Under the pieces are notes generated by a model. It saw only the letters and a program-made list of their open reading frames with translations. It did no database searches and had not been told where the DNA came from. The translations under genes were made by a program, and so were the position numbers. A stretch of DNA of 64,000 bases, from NCBI GenBank assembly GCA_028688955.1, contig JAQTXD010000003.1, forward strand, positions 1 to 64,000. The letters run 5' to 3'. The stretch's first letter is position 1; every line of letters starts with the position of its first letter. This document shows, in pieces, positions 9,299-20,229 of the stretch. This stretch comes from Desulfuromonadaceae bacterium. GTDB taxonomy: Bacteria; Desulfobacterota; Desulfuromonadia; Geobacterales; Pseudopelobacteraceae.

Positions 9299-10537
9299 GT
9301 GAAAGTTGCTGCCAACCGGAATAAGCGGATGGTGGCGGATAGTGTGCTGCTTTTTGCCACCCGCAGCCTCAGGCTCTTTGGCTATGGTTTTTTATCCGTT
9401 GTCCTTGCCCTCTATCTGGCAGAGTCAGGCTTCAGTGATGTTCTCATGGGAGCGCTTTTCTCGCTGACACTCGTCGGTGATGCGGGCGTCTCCCTTTTTC
9501 TCACCACGACTGCCGATCGCTTCGGCCGCAAACGGACCCTGATCATCGGCGCCATTCTGATGCTGATTGCCGGTGTCGTTTTTATTCTTACTACGAACCC
9601 GCTGCTACTGATCATTGCAGCCATTGTCGGGGTCATCAGCCCGAGTGGCAATGAAATCGGGCCGTTTCTTCCGGTTGAGCAGGCGATGCTTTCCCAGCTT
9701 GTTTCAAAAGAGCATCGTACCGGTGTTTTCGCCTGGTATAACCTCACCGGTTCGCTGTCTACCGCAGTCGGGTCCCTTGCGGGTGGTTTTCTGGCCGCAT
9801 TGCTGCAGCGTCACGGCGTGAGTCCGCTGGAATCCTACCGGGTGGTGCTGTGCGGCTATGCGCTAATCGGCGGTATCCTGGCGCTGGTTTTTTCCGGTCT
9901 ATCTTCTGCGTGCGAAGCTCCCCCGCCATCAACCTCCAGCATACCGTACAGTGTTGTCGGACTGCACAAATCCCGGCGTGTCGTTGTCAAGCTGTCACTG
10001 CTGTTCTCACTGGATGCGTTTGCGGGTGGCTTTGTACTGCAGAGTTTTATGGCGTACTGGTTTCATGTTCGCTTTGGTGCGGATGAAGCTGCTCTGGGGA
10101 GCATCTTCTTCGGCGCCAATCTGCTTGCCGGGGTTTCGGCGCTCCTGGCGGTGCCGCTGGCGAAAAGAATCGGACTCATCCGGACAATGGTGTTTACTCA
10201 TTTGCCCTCAAATATTCTCCTCATGCTTGTCCCGCTTATGCCGAATTTCGGGCTTGCCATTACCATGCTGCTTCTTCGCTTCAGTATCTCCCAGATGGAC
10301 GTGCCGACACGCCAGGCCTATACCATGGCTGTTGTCGATCCGGATGAGCGCTCTGCCGCCGCGGGAATAACCGGTATTGCCCGTTCGATCGGCGCTTCGC
10401 TCTCCCCGGCGGCTGCCGGTGCCCTGTTCTCAGTGTTTCTTGGCGGTCCGTTCATCGTTGCCGGAGGGTTGAAAATCATCTACGACCTGATCCTCTATCG
10501 GAACTTCAAGTCAGCGAATGTTGCTGATGAAGCTTAA
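9299..10537 (+). CDS. MFS transporter
   Basis: 12-TM pattern with DRFGRKRTLIIGA signature; GTG start. Confidence 0.88.
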   Translation: MKVAANRNKRMVADSVLLFATRSLRLFGYGFLSVVLALYLAESGFSDVLMGALFSLTLVGDAGVSLFLTTTADRFGRKRTLIIGAILMLIAGVVFILTTNPLLLIIAAIVGVISPSGNEIGPFLPVEQAMLSQLVSKEHRTGVFAWYNLTGSLSTAVGSLAGGFLAALLQRHGVSPLESYRVVLCGYALIGGILALVFSGLSSACEAPPPSTSSIPYSVVGLHKSRRVVVKLSLLFSLDAFAGGFVLQSFMAYWFHVRFGADEAALGSIFFGANLLAGVSALLAVPLAKRIGLIRTMVFTHLPSNILLMLVPLMPNFGLAITMLLLRFSISQMDVPTRQAYTMAVVDPDERSAAAGITGIARSIGASLSPAAAGALFSVFLGGPFIVAGGLKIIYDLILYRNFKSANVADEA

Positions 10538-10580
10538 AAAGCAGAGGGCCCACAACCAGTGTGGCCCCTCTGCTTTTTAG
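10538..10580. terminator. Bidirectional terminator
   Basis: aaaaagcagagggcccac..gtgtggcccctctgcttttt between convergent genes. Confidence 0.85.
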
Positions 10581-10627
10581 TGGTTCTTGCCAGTTATGGT
10601 TTGCTATTCGTAGGTAGAATCGTGATG

Positions 10628-12217
10628 TTATACAACTTTAAACTGCCCCACGATTCGTCGCAAATCTTCTGCCAGTGCCGAAAGCTGGTTGGCAGCGGTA
10701 GCGGAATCTTTGGCTCCCCGTGAGGTTCTGGCAACAACTTCAGTAATCTGCTGCATGTTGTTGCTGATTTCAGATGTTGTTGCTGTCTGTTCTTCGGCTG
10801 CAGTGGCAACCTGGTGAATCTGCGAATTGACATCGTTGATCTGCTCAAGAATCTGCTCGAGGGCCCTGCCGGAGTCAGCCGCTTTCTCGCTTCCCTTGGC
10901 AACTTCATTGACTCCTTCTTCCATGGCAATGACAGCACCTTTAGTTTCCTGCTGGATAGCTTTAATCATCCCGCCGATTTCCCGGGTCGCTTTGGTAGTG
11001 CGTTCAGCCAGGGCCCGAACCTCATCAGCAACAACAGCGAAGCCTCTCCCCTGTTCTCCGGCACGGGCCGCTTCAATAGCTGCATTCAGAGCAAGCAGGT
11101 TTGTCTGGTCTGCAATGTCTTCAATGGTGCCAACGATAGCTCCGATCTGGTCAGAGCGACTCCCCAGGCTTTCAACCGCCTTTGCTGAGCTCATAACCCT
11201 CTCGGCAATACTGTTCATGACAGCGATGGTCTCATTCACCACCCGGGTTCCCGAAACTGCAGCGGCACTGGCCTGTTGCGATCCTTCCGACGCCATCTGA
11301 CAATTCTGGGCAATATCACCGGACGTGGCTGACATTTCTTCTCCCGCTGTGGCAACCGTTACGGCCTGGGCCGCAACTTCCTCGGCACCGGCAGCCATCT
11401 GTTCGGAGTTTGACTGGAGTTGGACGGCGGACGCTGAAACCTGTTCGCTCGTTTGGGCTATCTGGGAGATGATTCCCCTTATTTTATCAACAAGCGAGTT
11501 GATCTCGTCGGCCAGTTGCCCGAATTCGTCATTGGAGGTAACGACGATCTGTTTGGTGAGATCTCCTTCGCCTCGGGAGAGATCGGTTACCTTGGCGACG
11601 AAGTCATTGAGTTTTCGGGTAACGGTAACACGGAGAACGACCATCAGGCAGATGAAGCTGGCGGCAAGTGCCACTGCACCTGCAATAAGAAGCCAGATGG
11701 TGGCTTTTCTGTTTGCTGCATACCCCTGCTCAATGCTGGTATTGAGCTTGAGGGCACCCAGCATTTTTGTGTCCTTGTCATGGCACCCCTGACAGCGCTC
11801 TTCATTAGGGAGAGGGATCACTGTCTCAAGAAGGTGGATGCCGTTTGAAACGGTCTCGGAGCTTGCGGCTTTGTTGCTCTGTAGTACCTCCGCTACAAGA
11901 GTACCCCCCTTGGTGCCGCTTCCGCGTTCATCACCCTTATCATTGTAGATTGAAAATGCCGCCGCCCGTTTATGTTCAATGACCTCTTTGACGTAGGCAT
12001 CAACTTTTTTCATGTCATCAGCCATCATGGCATCTTTAATGTCGTCACCCATAACGTTGACAAAGGTAAGACTGTTTTCTTTCTGTAATCCTACGAGTGC
12101 CTGCTTTTCAAGGAACAGTGCAGCTCCTCCGACAATCAATAGACCTGTCACCAGGGCCACTGCTGCGGCCAGTAGAATTTTTGTCGCTATGCCGGTTCCT
12201 TTTTCTGTCCGTGCCAT
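10628..12217 (-). CDS. Methyl-accepting chemotaxis protein with periplasmic CxxCH (haem c) sensor domain
   Basis: TM-periplasm-TM-HAMP-MCP layout; [10 protein letters not shown] in the periplasmic region; [31 protein letters not shown] hallmark. Confidence 0.92.
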   Translation of the reverse strand: MARTEKGTGIATKILLAAAVALVTGLLIVGGAALFLEKQALVGLQKENSLTFVNVMGDDIKDAMMADDMKKVDAYVKEVIEHKRAAAFSIYNDKGDERGSGTKGGTLVAEVLQSNKAASSETVSNGIHLLETVIPLPNEERCQGCHDKDTKMLGALKLNTSIEQGYAANRKATIWLLIAGAVALAASFICLMVVLRVTVTRKLNDFVAKVTDLSRGEGDLTKQIVVTSNDEFGQLADEINSLVDKIRGIISQIAQTSEQVSASAVQLQSNSEQMAAGAEEVAAQAVTVATAGEEMSATSGDIAQNCQMASEGSQQASAAAVSGTRVVNETIAVMNSIAERVMSSAKAVESLGSRSDQIGAIVGTIEDIADQTNLLALNAAIEAARAGEQGRGFAVVADEVRALAERTTKATREIGGMIKAIQQETKGAVIAMEEGVNEVAKGSEKAADSGRALEQILEQINDVNSQIHQVATAAEEQTATTSEISNNMQQITEVVARTSRGAKDSATAANQLSALAEDLRRIVGQFKVV

Positions 12218-12448
12218 TCTGTTCCTCCGGAAAATAGTGGTATCATAGCTGTTATTAATTGGTGGTGTCGTTACACATCAAAGTGCAGAGGGCTGTTTGC
12301 AGGATTCTGTCCTGTCTGGACGCTTACATATACTATAGTGGGAGGTATTCGCAAGATGCAACAGGTATAATTAAATTATTTTTGCACTTATAGTTAGACT
12401 GAGATATTACAATAAACGGATGTGTTGCAAAGAGGGGGAGGCATTGTT

Positions 12449-12652
12449 ATGGAGAACCGGCTTGTAGAATTGGAGCTGCGCTATATGCAGCAGGAACAGA
12501 CTATCCAGGAACTGAATGAAATTGTCTGTCAGCAGGCGTTGTCAATTGAAACGCTGAAACGCGATTTCATGACACTGAAGGAACAGCTTATGGTTATGGC
12601 GCCGTCTGTCTCCGGTGACTCGAGTCAGGAAGAACCGCCTCCGCATTATTAG
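12449..12652 (+). CDS. slyX: SlyX family protein
   Basis: MENRLVELELRYMQQEQTIQELNEIVCQQ coiled coil with C-terminal PPPHY. Confidence 0.85.
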   Translation: MENRLVELELRYMQQEQTIQELNEIVCQQALSIETLKRDFMTLKEQLMVMAPSVSGDSSQEEPPPHY

Positions 12653-12724
12653 TATGTGGGCAGGTCACATCGTCACCACATGTGCAGCGCGCTCCGTCAG
12701 AACGCCGATAGTCTCAGGTTCTCA

Positions 12725-15700
12725 TTACGCAGCCAACGGAGCTGGATTGAGCATTCTCAGTATCACCGTTCTTAATTTATTCGGGTCGTACGGTTTATGC
12801 ATGAAGCAGGCGTTGCCGTCATTACCGATTGCGTCTGAAACGGACTCGATGCTGTAGCCGCTGCAGATGATGATCGGGAGTTCCCGGTTTCTCTCTCGCA
12901 GTTCGCGGTACGCCTCGATACCACCCATCTCCGGCATGATCAGATCCAGAAGGATCAGGTCGATTTCACTGCCCCGCTCCCGGTATATTTCGAGGGCTTC
13001 GCGACCATGTTGAGCGGAAATAACCTGAAAACCGAGTGTCTCAAGCAGGTCAATCCCCATCTCACGAAGTACAATCTCATCCTCAACAAGTAAAATTGTG
13101 CCGCTTTCTTTAACGAAGCTCTCTGATGTTGGCGGAGTGGTTTCTGTAAAATCGGAGGTGTCCGCGGCCGGGAAATATACTTTAAAGGTCGTGCCGACAC
13201 CCGGCGTGCTTTTCAGGTACAATGCACCCCCGTGTGACTTTATTATGCCGCAGATGGCAGACATTCCCAAACCGCGACCGGTTGATTTTGTTGTGTAGAA
13301 CGGTTCAAATATCCGTTTTTGCGTATCCTCATCCATACCGCAGCCGGTATCGGTTACCTCCAGGCATATATATAAGCCCGCCGTAATAACAGTGCCAAAT
13401 GCATCCGTGCTCATTGTCTCAGCCTCGAGCTCCTCACTTGTCAGCAGTATCGTTATGGAACTGTTGTTATCTCCAATTGCCTCTGCAGCATTAATGATCA
13501 GGTTCATAACTACCTGCTGGATCTGGCTGATATCGCCTTTGATGGCCGGGAGAGACTGAGGCATGTAAATATCTATGATTACGTTCTTCTTGATGGCTGC
13601 CTGCAACATGGCAACAACTTCATCCACCATCTCCTTCAGGTTGATATGGGTCTGGGCTATTGGGCTCTTGCCGGCATAGGTCAACATCTGACGGCACAGG
13701 TCTGCGGCGCGGTGCCCTGCCGTTTCTATTTTCTGAAAGGCGGCTTTGTAGTCAAGTTCTGAATCTGAAAGCTCACCGGCGAGGTAGCAGTGGCCCAGAA
13801 TGACGGTGAGGATGTTATTGAAGTCGTGGGCAATGCCTCCGGCAAGTACGCCGAGGCTTTCAAGTTTCTGGGCGTGGTGGAACTGCTGCTCAAGCCGCCG
13901 GTTCTCGAATTCGGTCTGTTTACGATCCGTAATATCCTGAATCATCGCCTGTTTTGATATGGTTCCGTCATCATTGCTGATGGGGGTGTTAACCACATAG
14001 TACCAGCGTCCGTCTTTTGGGCTCTGCAGCTCCCATTTGACGATTTCTCCCTTGAATACACGATCATTAACGCACCAGGGGCAGACCACATCCAGATCAT
14101 GCAATGCTTTATAACACTGCTCGCCGGTGGCGTCGTGTCCGGTCCGCTCAATCAGCTTCGAGTTCATAAACAGTATTCTGTAATCCTGCGAACAGATATA
14201 AAGCAGGCCATCATACGCATCAACAATTGCCTGATAGCGTTTTCTACTTTCGCGCAACTCAAATGTTGCCATTTTGAGTTCGGTGATGTCACGATGACTT
14301 TCGAGTGCGCCGATGATAGTGCCGGACTGGTTACGGAGCGGAGAAGCCTTGAGAAAGAGCCATGCGCCCTTATTGTTGTAAAGTGCATTGCAGAACGCTT
14401 CTGCCGTGTAGATTTCTCCCGAGTGTGAAATATTGGAATAGAGAGATGCTACGTCATCTTTCTCTTCAAAAACCATATCCATCAATTGCCGCCGTGCCTC
14501 ACCATAAAACGGGATAGTGTAGGCGTAGTCTCCCTTGCCGATCATTTCTGCGGCAGGAATACCGGTCATCTCTTCGATCGCCCGGTTCCAGATGATGACA
14601 CGCTTGTCCTTGTCAACAGCCAGAGTGGCATCCGGCAGGAACTCGATAATATCCGTGAGCTGTTTCCGGCTCTCCAGCAGCTTCTGCTCGGCCAGCTTAC
14701 GATCAGTGATGTCCCTGACGGTCGCCTGCAGAACCACCCTGTTTCCTTCTTCTTCGATTCGGGTCAGGAAAACCTCTGCCGGAAACTCATCACCATTTAT
14801 TTTACGGTGAGTCCACTCAAACAGGTGATATCCGTCCCGCAAGGCAATTTCCATAATTTCGCGGGATTTTTTGATTGAACTGCGGCCGTCCGGCTGAGTC
14901 TTCGGCGAAAATTCCCACGGACCATGAGATAGGAATCCGCTTCTGTCACCTAAACAGAACATGTCAAAGGCGGCCTGATTTCCGGATGTAAATTTCCAGG
15001 TTGGGGGCTCCAGAATCATGAGAGCATCGCGGGAGTTGTCAAAAAGTCCCCGGTATTTCTCTTCACTGACCTGCAGCTTCATCTTCTGCTGCCGCACCTC
15101 TTCGAGGGTTGATGCCAGTTTTGCGCTGAAACGTCTGTGATTCAGGTAGGCGCTCCCAAGCAACAGCAGCAGTACCAGCGTCCCCGACGTCCCATAGAGC
15201 AACAGTTTCTTTTGATGTTTCTGCTCGTTATACCGCAGGATCAATTCATCTTCATTTCGTTCGTATTCCGAGATCAACCTGCTGTAATCCGCCCCGGCAA
15301 GATAGCGGTCAATGATTGCGGCTACTGTGTGATGCGGTTCTGCTCTCGTGAGAAAATAGGAGTATCGGCGGGGATTTTCGACAATCGTGTACGGCATTAC
15401 CAGATCGACAAAGCCGAGATTAAAACGATCCGCCTGAAACACATTTTTGTTCTGTAATGCCACGTCAACCTGACCGGAACGAACGCCCTGATAGAGATCC
15501 TTTTGGTTCTCAAAGTGAATGAGATGTGCGGAGGGAACGAATGAGGAAATAAAGGGTATTATGGCAGATGATTTGGTTATTCCTACTTTGTACCGTGCCA
15601 GATCAGATGTGTTCTTGATTCTGACATTACTGGTTTTGTTTAAAATAGCGCCATAATAGGTGCTGTAAAAACTGGTTGTGAAGATGCCGTACCCGGCCCG

Positions 15701-16120
15701 CTCATCGGTGAAACTTACCGGCATCAGCAGATCTATCTTCTGCTTTTTGAATAGTTCCACCTTGTCCGACCATGACAGCTGTGCATCATGCAGCAGTTGG
15801 TATTTGAGACCAAGCTGTGCGGCCACATGCCGGAAGAGGTCGACGCTGATCCCTTCAGATAATCCGGTTCTGGAATCATAGGAGGAAAGGGGAACAAAAT
15901 GATCATCTATCATGACCCGAAGAGGTTGAAGACGCTGTATTAACTGTTTTTCCTGCTCACTCAGGACAAAGTTTTTATTCGGATCTATCAGGTCGGAGTG
16001 GTCAATTGCGAGGCAGATGTGTTGTTGAAGCAGGGAAATGAGTAAAACTGCAATTGCGAGGGGAAATATACGTACTTTCAGCCAGGGTGCAGCCGGAGGT
16101 TTTTTTAATATGAGGCCCAT
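12725..16120 (-). CDS. Hybrid sensor histidine kinase: extracytoplasmic SBP_bac_3-like sensor, TM, PAS repeats, HisKA/HATPase, REC
   Basis: 1131 aa; PAS segments, [14 protein letters not shown]-box, [26 protein letters not shown], receiver [26 protein letters not shown]. Confidence 0.9.
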   Translation of the reverse strand: MGLILKKPPAAPWLKVRIFPLAIAVLLISLLQQHICLAIDHSDLIDPNKNFVLSEQEKQLIQRLQPLRVMIDDHFVPLSSYDSRTGLSEGISVDLFRHVAAQLGLKYQLLHDAQLSWSDKVELFKKQKIDLLMPVSFTDERAGYGIFTTSFYSTYYGAILNKTSNVRIKNTSDLARYKVGITKSSAIIPFISSFVPSAHLIHFENQKDLYQGVRSGQVDVALQNKNVFQADRFNLGFVDLVMPYTIVENPRRYSYFLTRAEPHHTVAAIIDRYLAGADYSRLISEYERNEDELILRYNEQKHQKKLLLYGTSGTLVLLLLLGSAYLNHRRFSAKLASTLEEVRQQKMKLQVSEEKYRGLFDNSRDALMILEPPTWKFTSGNQAAFDMFCLGDRSGFLSHGPWEFSPKTQPDGRSSIKKSREIMEIALRDGYHLFEWTHRKINGDEFPAEVFLTRIEEEGNRVVLQATVRDITDRKLAEQKLLESRKQLTDIIEFLPDATLAVDKDKRVIIWNRAIEEMTGIPAAEMIGKGDYAYTIPFYGEARRQLMDMVFEEKDDVASLYSNISHSGEIYTAEAFCNALYNNKGAWLFLKASPLRNQSGTIIGALESHRDITELKMATFELRESRKRYQAIVDAYDGLLYICSQDYRILFMNSKLIERTGHDATGEQCYKALHDLDVVCPWCVNDRVFKGEIVKWELQSPKDGRWYYVVNTPISNDDGTISKQAMIQDITDRKQTEFENRRLEQQFHHAQKLESLGVLAGGIAHDFNNILTVILGHCYLAGELSDSELDYKAAFQKIETAGHRAADLCRQMLTYAGKSPIAQTHINLKEMVDEVVAMLQAAIKKNVIIDIYMPQSLPAIKGDISQIQQVVMNLIINAAEAIGDNNSSITILLTSEELEAETMSTDAFGTVITAGLYICLEVTDTGCGMDEDTQKRIFEPFYTTKSTGRGLGMSAICGIIKSHGGALYLKSTPGVGTTFKVYFPAADTSDFTETTPPTSESFVKESGTILLVEDEIVLREMGIDLLETLGFQVISAQHGREALEIYRERGSEIDLILLDLIMPEMGGIEAYRELRERNRELPIIICSGYSIESVSDAIGNDGNACFMHKPYDPNKLRTVILRMLNPAPLAA

Positions 16121-16386
16121 TGGTCTCCTCGGAAAAACAGAAAGCCATGTATTTAAGGCGAGAAAGACATCAAATAGCTCTTTTTGTTAGCTGATTGCAA
16201 CAATTATTTATAATCTGTGAGTGAAGAAGTAAACCGGAAAATATTCAAATAGTGATTCGGGCAATATCGACTAACACGTTACGTTGCGAGAGGAAGGGAC
16301 TGAGAAGTTTCTATCAGGCTCATGCGTTCGGCCGTCTTTCTTTAGATAGGGAGTGGTAATCGTCACTTAATCAGGCTCATTGACGA

Positions 16387-18087
16387 TTACGGTGTGCTAC
16401 CAAGTTTCTGCAGTCCTGCTTGTGCTGCACGTTTGTAGAATTCTTGCGGGTCGATTTCTGTAGAGGAAAATATACGGCGATAGGCATCAATGGCATTATC
16501 CCGCTGGCCAATTGCCGCATAAGCATCGCCTAAGTCGAGGAGAGCCATAATGTTGTCCTGCTTACGCCCCAGTGCTCTGAGCAGGTGGGGAATTGCTGCC
16601 CGGGGGTTTCCCTGCAGCAGTTCATGATCACCGCTCGCGTAGTCGTACATCGGGTCATTGGGATCGAGTTCCCGGGCCTGGGCAAAATATTTTAGTGCCA
16701 GATCAAAATGACCGGAATTATAGTAATGTGCGCCGATTGCCATAGTCGCCTTGGCATTTTTCGGGTTGGTCACCAAGGCGTCCTGCCAATAAGAAAGTTC
16801 CGTTTGCCAGGTTGGCAGTCGCAAAACAGTGCAGGTTCCCCAGCCCATGACAATAATGATACTGATGGAGAGACCACATTTGGGACGCACGACTACGAGT
16901 CGGTTCAATCCCCAGGCCATCAGCAGGGCGAAACCATAGGATGGTAGAAAGGCATATCGGTCAGCCACAGTTGGATACGTTCGGAAGAGGTTGAGAACCG
17001 GCAGCAGGAACGCACAGAACCAGACTATCGCCACAGCGGCTATCGGGTAACGGGAGCCGGACCATGCCAGTGTGCCCAGCAGGACAATGAGGCCGGCCAG
17101 TGCTGCAAGCGGGACTGGAGAGAACAGGATGGTATTGAATTTATCCGGATATTCGGTACCAAGGCCAAGTGGCAGCAGGAGTTTACTCAGATAAAACCAG
17201 GGGATTTGCAGGGCTACGGCGATGTTGCCAAGAATTCCACCGTGATCCGTTCCGCGACCGAAAATGTTGCTGCCCAGAGCAATTGCACGGAAGAGTATAA
17301 AAAAGGTCGCCGCCAGAAAGAAAAATGGAAGCAGCGATACAAGTTTCTTCATCTGCCTGTCTTTTTTACTCAGCAGGTCAATACCCAGCAGCGCGAGAGG
17401 AAGCGAAAGGCCGGTTGCCTTGCTCAGGGAGGCCAGTAAAAAGCAGAACAGCGCGTTGACCAGCCAAAGCCTCCGACGTGGTGCAAGGGGTACACGAAAA
17501 CGAAGATAACAGCCGGCGGCAAGGAAGGTAAAAAGACCGGAGAGGAGCACATTGCGACAGGCCACCAGACCGACTGATTCGGCCTGCAGCGGGTGTAATC
17601 CGAAAAGCAGCGCAGCGGCCCCGGCAAGCAACTCCGGGTGATCATGGTTGAAGTGCCGGCCCAGCAGCAGCGTAACCCAGTAAACAGCAAGGCAGGTGAG
17701 AAGGTAAATAAGCAGGTTTGTAAAGTGAAACCCTCGCGGGCTTTCACCCCAGATTTGATAATCCAGAGCTATACTCAAATCCCTCACAGGCAGGTATTCC
17801 AGCCCATTGGCCAGTCCCCGGAATATTCGGTCAGGCAGAAAGTCGCGGTAGGCCGGATTGCCAATAGTTAACGTCAGGTCATCGCCGACAAAATTGTTAC
17901 CAAGTGCCACGCTGAAAACAGTGCCGATGACCACCGTCAGTACGGTGCAAAGGATGAGATTCCGAGAGTTGTGCATAATTCCGGTCGGGTGGAGAAAATC
18001 CGTCCCTGCCTTTTCATAATATAACGTGCAGTAAGCTGCACCAGGTGGCTGGATGTGCACCTTGCGGAGCAGGTCCTTGAGTCTCAC
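16387..18087 (-). CDS. Polytopic membrane protein with C-terminal TPR repeats (TMTC/DUF1736-like)
   Basis: Multi-TM with GLHPLQAESVGLVACRNVLLSGLF and terminal TPRs; start may be internal near 17976. Confidence 0.78.
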   Translation of the reverse strand: MRLKDLLRKVHIQPPGAAYCTLYYEKAGTDFLHPTGIMHNSRNLILCTVLTVVIGTVFSVALGNNFVGDDLTLTIGNPAYRDFLPDRIFRGLANGLEYLPVRDLSIALDYQIWGESPRGFHFTNLLIYLLTCLAVYWVTLLLGRHFNHDHPELLAGAAALLFGLHPLQAESVGLVACRNVLLSGLFTFLAAGCYLRFRVPLAPRRRLWLVNALFCFLLASLSKATGLSLPLALLGIDLLSKKDRQMKKLVSLLPFFFLAATFFILFRAIALGSNIFGRGTDHGGILGNIAVALQIPWFYLSKLLLPLGLGTEYPDKFNTILFSPVPLAALAGLIVLLGTLAWSGSRYPIAAVAIVWFCAFLLPVLNLFRTYPTVADRYAFLPSYGFALLMAWGLNRLVVVRPKCGLSISIIIVMGWGTCTVLRLPTWQTELSYWQDALVTNPKNAKATMAIGAHYYNSGHFDLALKYFAQARELDPNDPMYDYASGDHELLQGNPRAAIPHLLRALGRKQDNIMALLDLGDAYAAIGQRDNAIDAYRRIFSSTEIDPQEFYKRAAQAGLQKLGSTP

Positions 18088-18215
18088 CCTGGTTAAGTAT
18101 ACTATCCGAATTTAGTTGTCGAGGGAGAAATAGGCGGTTACTTCTGCGATTGTTGGAATGATGGATGGGGGATCACTTTCCTTTTGACTTTCCTCTTCCC
18201 CGTCTGCTACCACCC

Positions 18216-18320
18216 ACACTACAACTGTTTCACAAAGACGTTTTGGTGCTGTGCTGTGAAAGCATGGTTAAAAGGGAAGAAGGTTAAAATCCTTCGCTGA
18301 CCCGCAAATGTAACAGGTGA
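18216..18320 (+). pseudogene. Truncated cobalamin riboswitch aptamer (5' portion only)
   Basis: 18221-18320 is 99/100 identical to 21452-21551 of the complete riboswitch; the B12-box half (gccactggga...) is absent. Confidence 0.85.
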
Positions 18321-18506
18321 AATCCGACACGATGCAGACAAGTTTGATTGATTTCAGCTTGTTACGGCGTTTTTTATGCCCATTTTCAACCAACCCACGA
18401 CCCAAGTGATCTCTGTATGTAACTCCCAAATTTTAATGCTGAATTTTCTTTGCCGAAACTAATTAACCAGATTCTACCCGCTGTCCACCCAACCCAACCG
18501 ATTCAC

Positions 18507-18614
18507 ATGACGTGGTTACTACTTGGTTTTCTGGCAATTCCTGCCTCGTTCATATACTGCTTTCAGTTTATGGTTTGGGGGTGGACAAAAAAAGCCCCGA
18601 TGGCTGGGGCCTAG
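18507..18614 (+). CDS. Possible 35-aa membrane small ORF
   Basis: MTWLLLGFLAIPASFIYCFQFMVWGWTKKAPMAGA*; one clear TM segment; overlaps a minus-strand terminator and has no strong RBS. Confidence 0.25.
   Translation: MTWLLLGFLAIPASFIYCFQFMVWGWTKKAPMAGA
18589..18612 (-). terminator. Rho-independent terminator for the lipoprotein operon
   Basis: Minus strand GCCCCagccatcGGGGC followed by TTTTTTT. Confidence 0.8.
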
Positions 18615-18877
18615 GGGGCTACAGGTATCTACTGATTGTGTAGTGAAATCTATCTTGTACCGTAAAGTGTAACTGTCTTATTGAGTGATGTAAGTATTTA
18701 TATTGACAACCGCAGGAGTGCTTGCTCCGCCTCCACAGCCTTCCAAGCTGAACACTCTTGCTACAACACTCCCATTATCACATTAACAGCATTAACTCTC
18801 ACGTCCGGCCTCCGTTCGTGGGTTCAGAGGAATGTCGCTTTTCGAAATTCTGAGCCTTAGCTGTTACCTTGTGTCCA

Positions 18878-19516
18878 TTATTTTTGAATGCTCTGAGCAT
18901 ATGGGCCATAGGGAATGCCTGTTCCAGGAAAGACAAAAGTTGCATTATTTGCCTGGCGCGCCAGTGGAACATAATTCGGTGCCGCCTTTGTTGCAGCAGC
19001 ATTAATAGCCATAACAATCAAGTCTGCAAAGGGATTCCCGGTGTTTTGCTTTTGCGGAACATATACCATTTTCTGGTTGTGCTCCCAAAGAGTGTCACCC
19101 GTTTTACCACTTTTAATTATGTATGATATGTCGACTGTAACCTGAGTAGACAGAATCATATACGTAGCATCCCATTGGTTGATTGTCACATACAGGACTG
19201 CATCTGCTCCAAAAAGATTCGCCAATTTTTGCGCTGAAGAATTATGGACGAGGCTTGCATCTGATAAACCGTCATCTTCAAGCATCCTCTTAACTAAGTT
19301 GACAGGAAAAACATAGTATCCATTTTCTGCCAAAGGAATCGATATTGTAGATAAAAAATAATCGGAAGCGGTGACTTCTACGCTGCGGTTGACTACTGGT
19401 ACCACCAGTAGTGAACATGGCTTTTCAGCATTGAACTTTGTATAATCCTTGGGTTGCGTGGTTACACAGCCTGCTAGCAAGAAAACTATAGAAATTATAA
19501 AAAATACTCTGGTCAT
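18878..19516 (-). CDS. GNA1162/DUF799-type lipoprotein
   Basis: Lipobox LLAGCVTTQPKDYTKFNAEKPCSLLVVPVVNRSVEV; in operon with CsgG and DUF4810-like genes. Confidence 0.85.
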   Translation of the reverse strand: MTRVFFIISIVFLLAGCVTTQPKDYTKFNAEKPCSLLVVPVVNRSVEVTASDYFLSTISIPLAENGYYVFPVNLVKRMLEDDGLSDASLVHNSSAQKLANLFGADAVLYVTINQWDATYMILSTQVTVDISYIIKSGKTGDTLWEHNQKMVYVPQKQNTGNPFADLIVMAINAAATKAAPNYVPLARQANNATFVFPGTGIPYGPYAQSIQK

Positions 19517-19920
19517 TTGGAAACCTCTTTTTCCGGCATTGGTAATGCCTTTATTGAAGAAGCGCCTTCAATTTTATTAGATTGCTTTTGCGCATTAGCG
19601 ACCATCTTAGACATCAATATTCGTGATTCTGGCCATTTGTCATGTTCTTTCTGGAAATAGATTAGACTTTCCTGGATCTTACCCCTTTCGTATAGTACGA
19701 AGCCATATTCTGCATAAATACCTGGAGGGACTTTGCCAGACTTATCTCCTTCTTCGATGGTATTTTTGAGACCCTCTGCGAACAGGTCGGCTTCTGCGGG
19801 ATTTTTGTAGTGATCGTAAAGTTTTTGATCATAATTCTCCCAGACATATCTAGAAGATGGAGCACAGCCGGTTATTAGTAATATAGAAAAGATAAGCATC
19901 CAAGCATTCATTATTTTCAT
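19513..19920 (-). CDS. DUF4810-type lipoprotein
   Basis: LLITGCAPSSRYVWENYDQKLYDHYKNPAEADLFAEGLKNTIE..KVPPGIYAEYGFVLYERGK. Confidence 0.85.
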   Translation of the reverse strand: MKIMNAWMLIFSILLITGCAPSSRYVWENYDQKLYDHYKNPAEADLFAEGLKNTIEEGDKSGKVPPGIYAEYGFVLYERGKIQESLIYFQKEHDKWPESRILMSKMVANAQKQSNKIEGASSIKALPMPEKEVSK

Positions 19921-19932
19921 TTTATTCTCCTG

Positions 19933-20229
19933 TCATCGAACCGTGATCGTTTTTAATTCGCTTTCAACAAAAATACTCTGTTCATATACAACATTTCCGT
20001 TCTCTACAATTGACACACGATGCGTGCCAGGCTCAATCACCATGGTTTTGGGATCACCATTGTAGGCTTCGGCTTTGCCTACATTGAGCCCGTCAATTAG
20101 AAGGTCTGCTGCTGTAGACGCGCCTTTTATAGCAATGCTTGGCCGCGAATCAATCGATCTTACTGTTGTTGATGGCATGGAACAGCCTAACGTAAACAAG
20201 AGAACCGTCATTATATAGAAATATCTCAT
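19933..20229 (-). CDS. Small lipoprotein with PEGA-like domain
   Basis: LFTLGCSMPSTTVRSIDSRPSIAIKGAS...MVIEPGTHRVSIVENGNVVYEQ. Confidence 0.65.
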   Translation of the reverse strand: MRYFYIMTVLLFTLGCSMPSTTVRSIDSRPSIAIKGASTAADLLIDGLNVGKAEAYNGDPKTMVIEPGTHRVSIVENGNVVYEQSIFVESELKTITVR

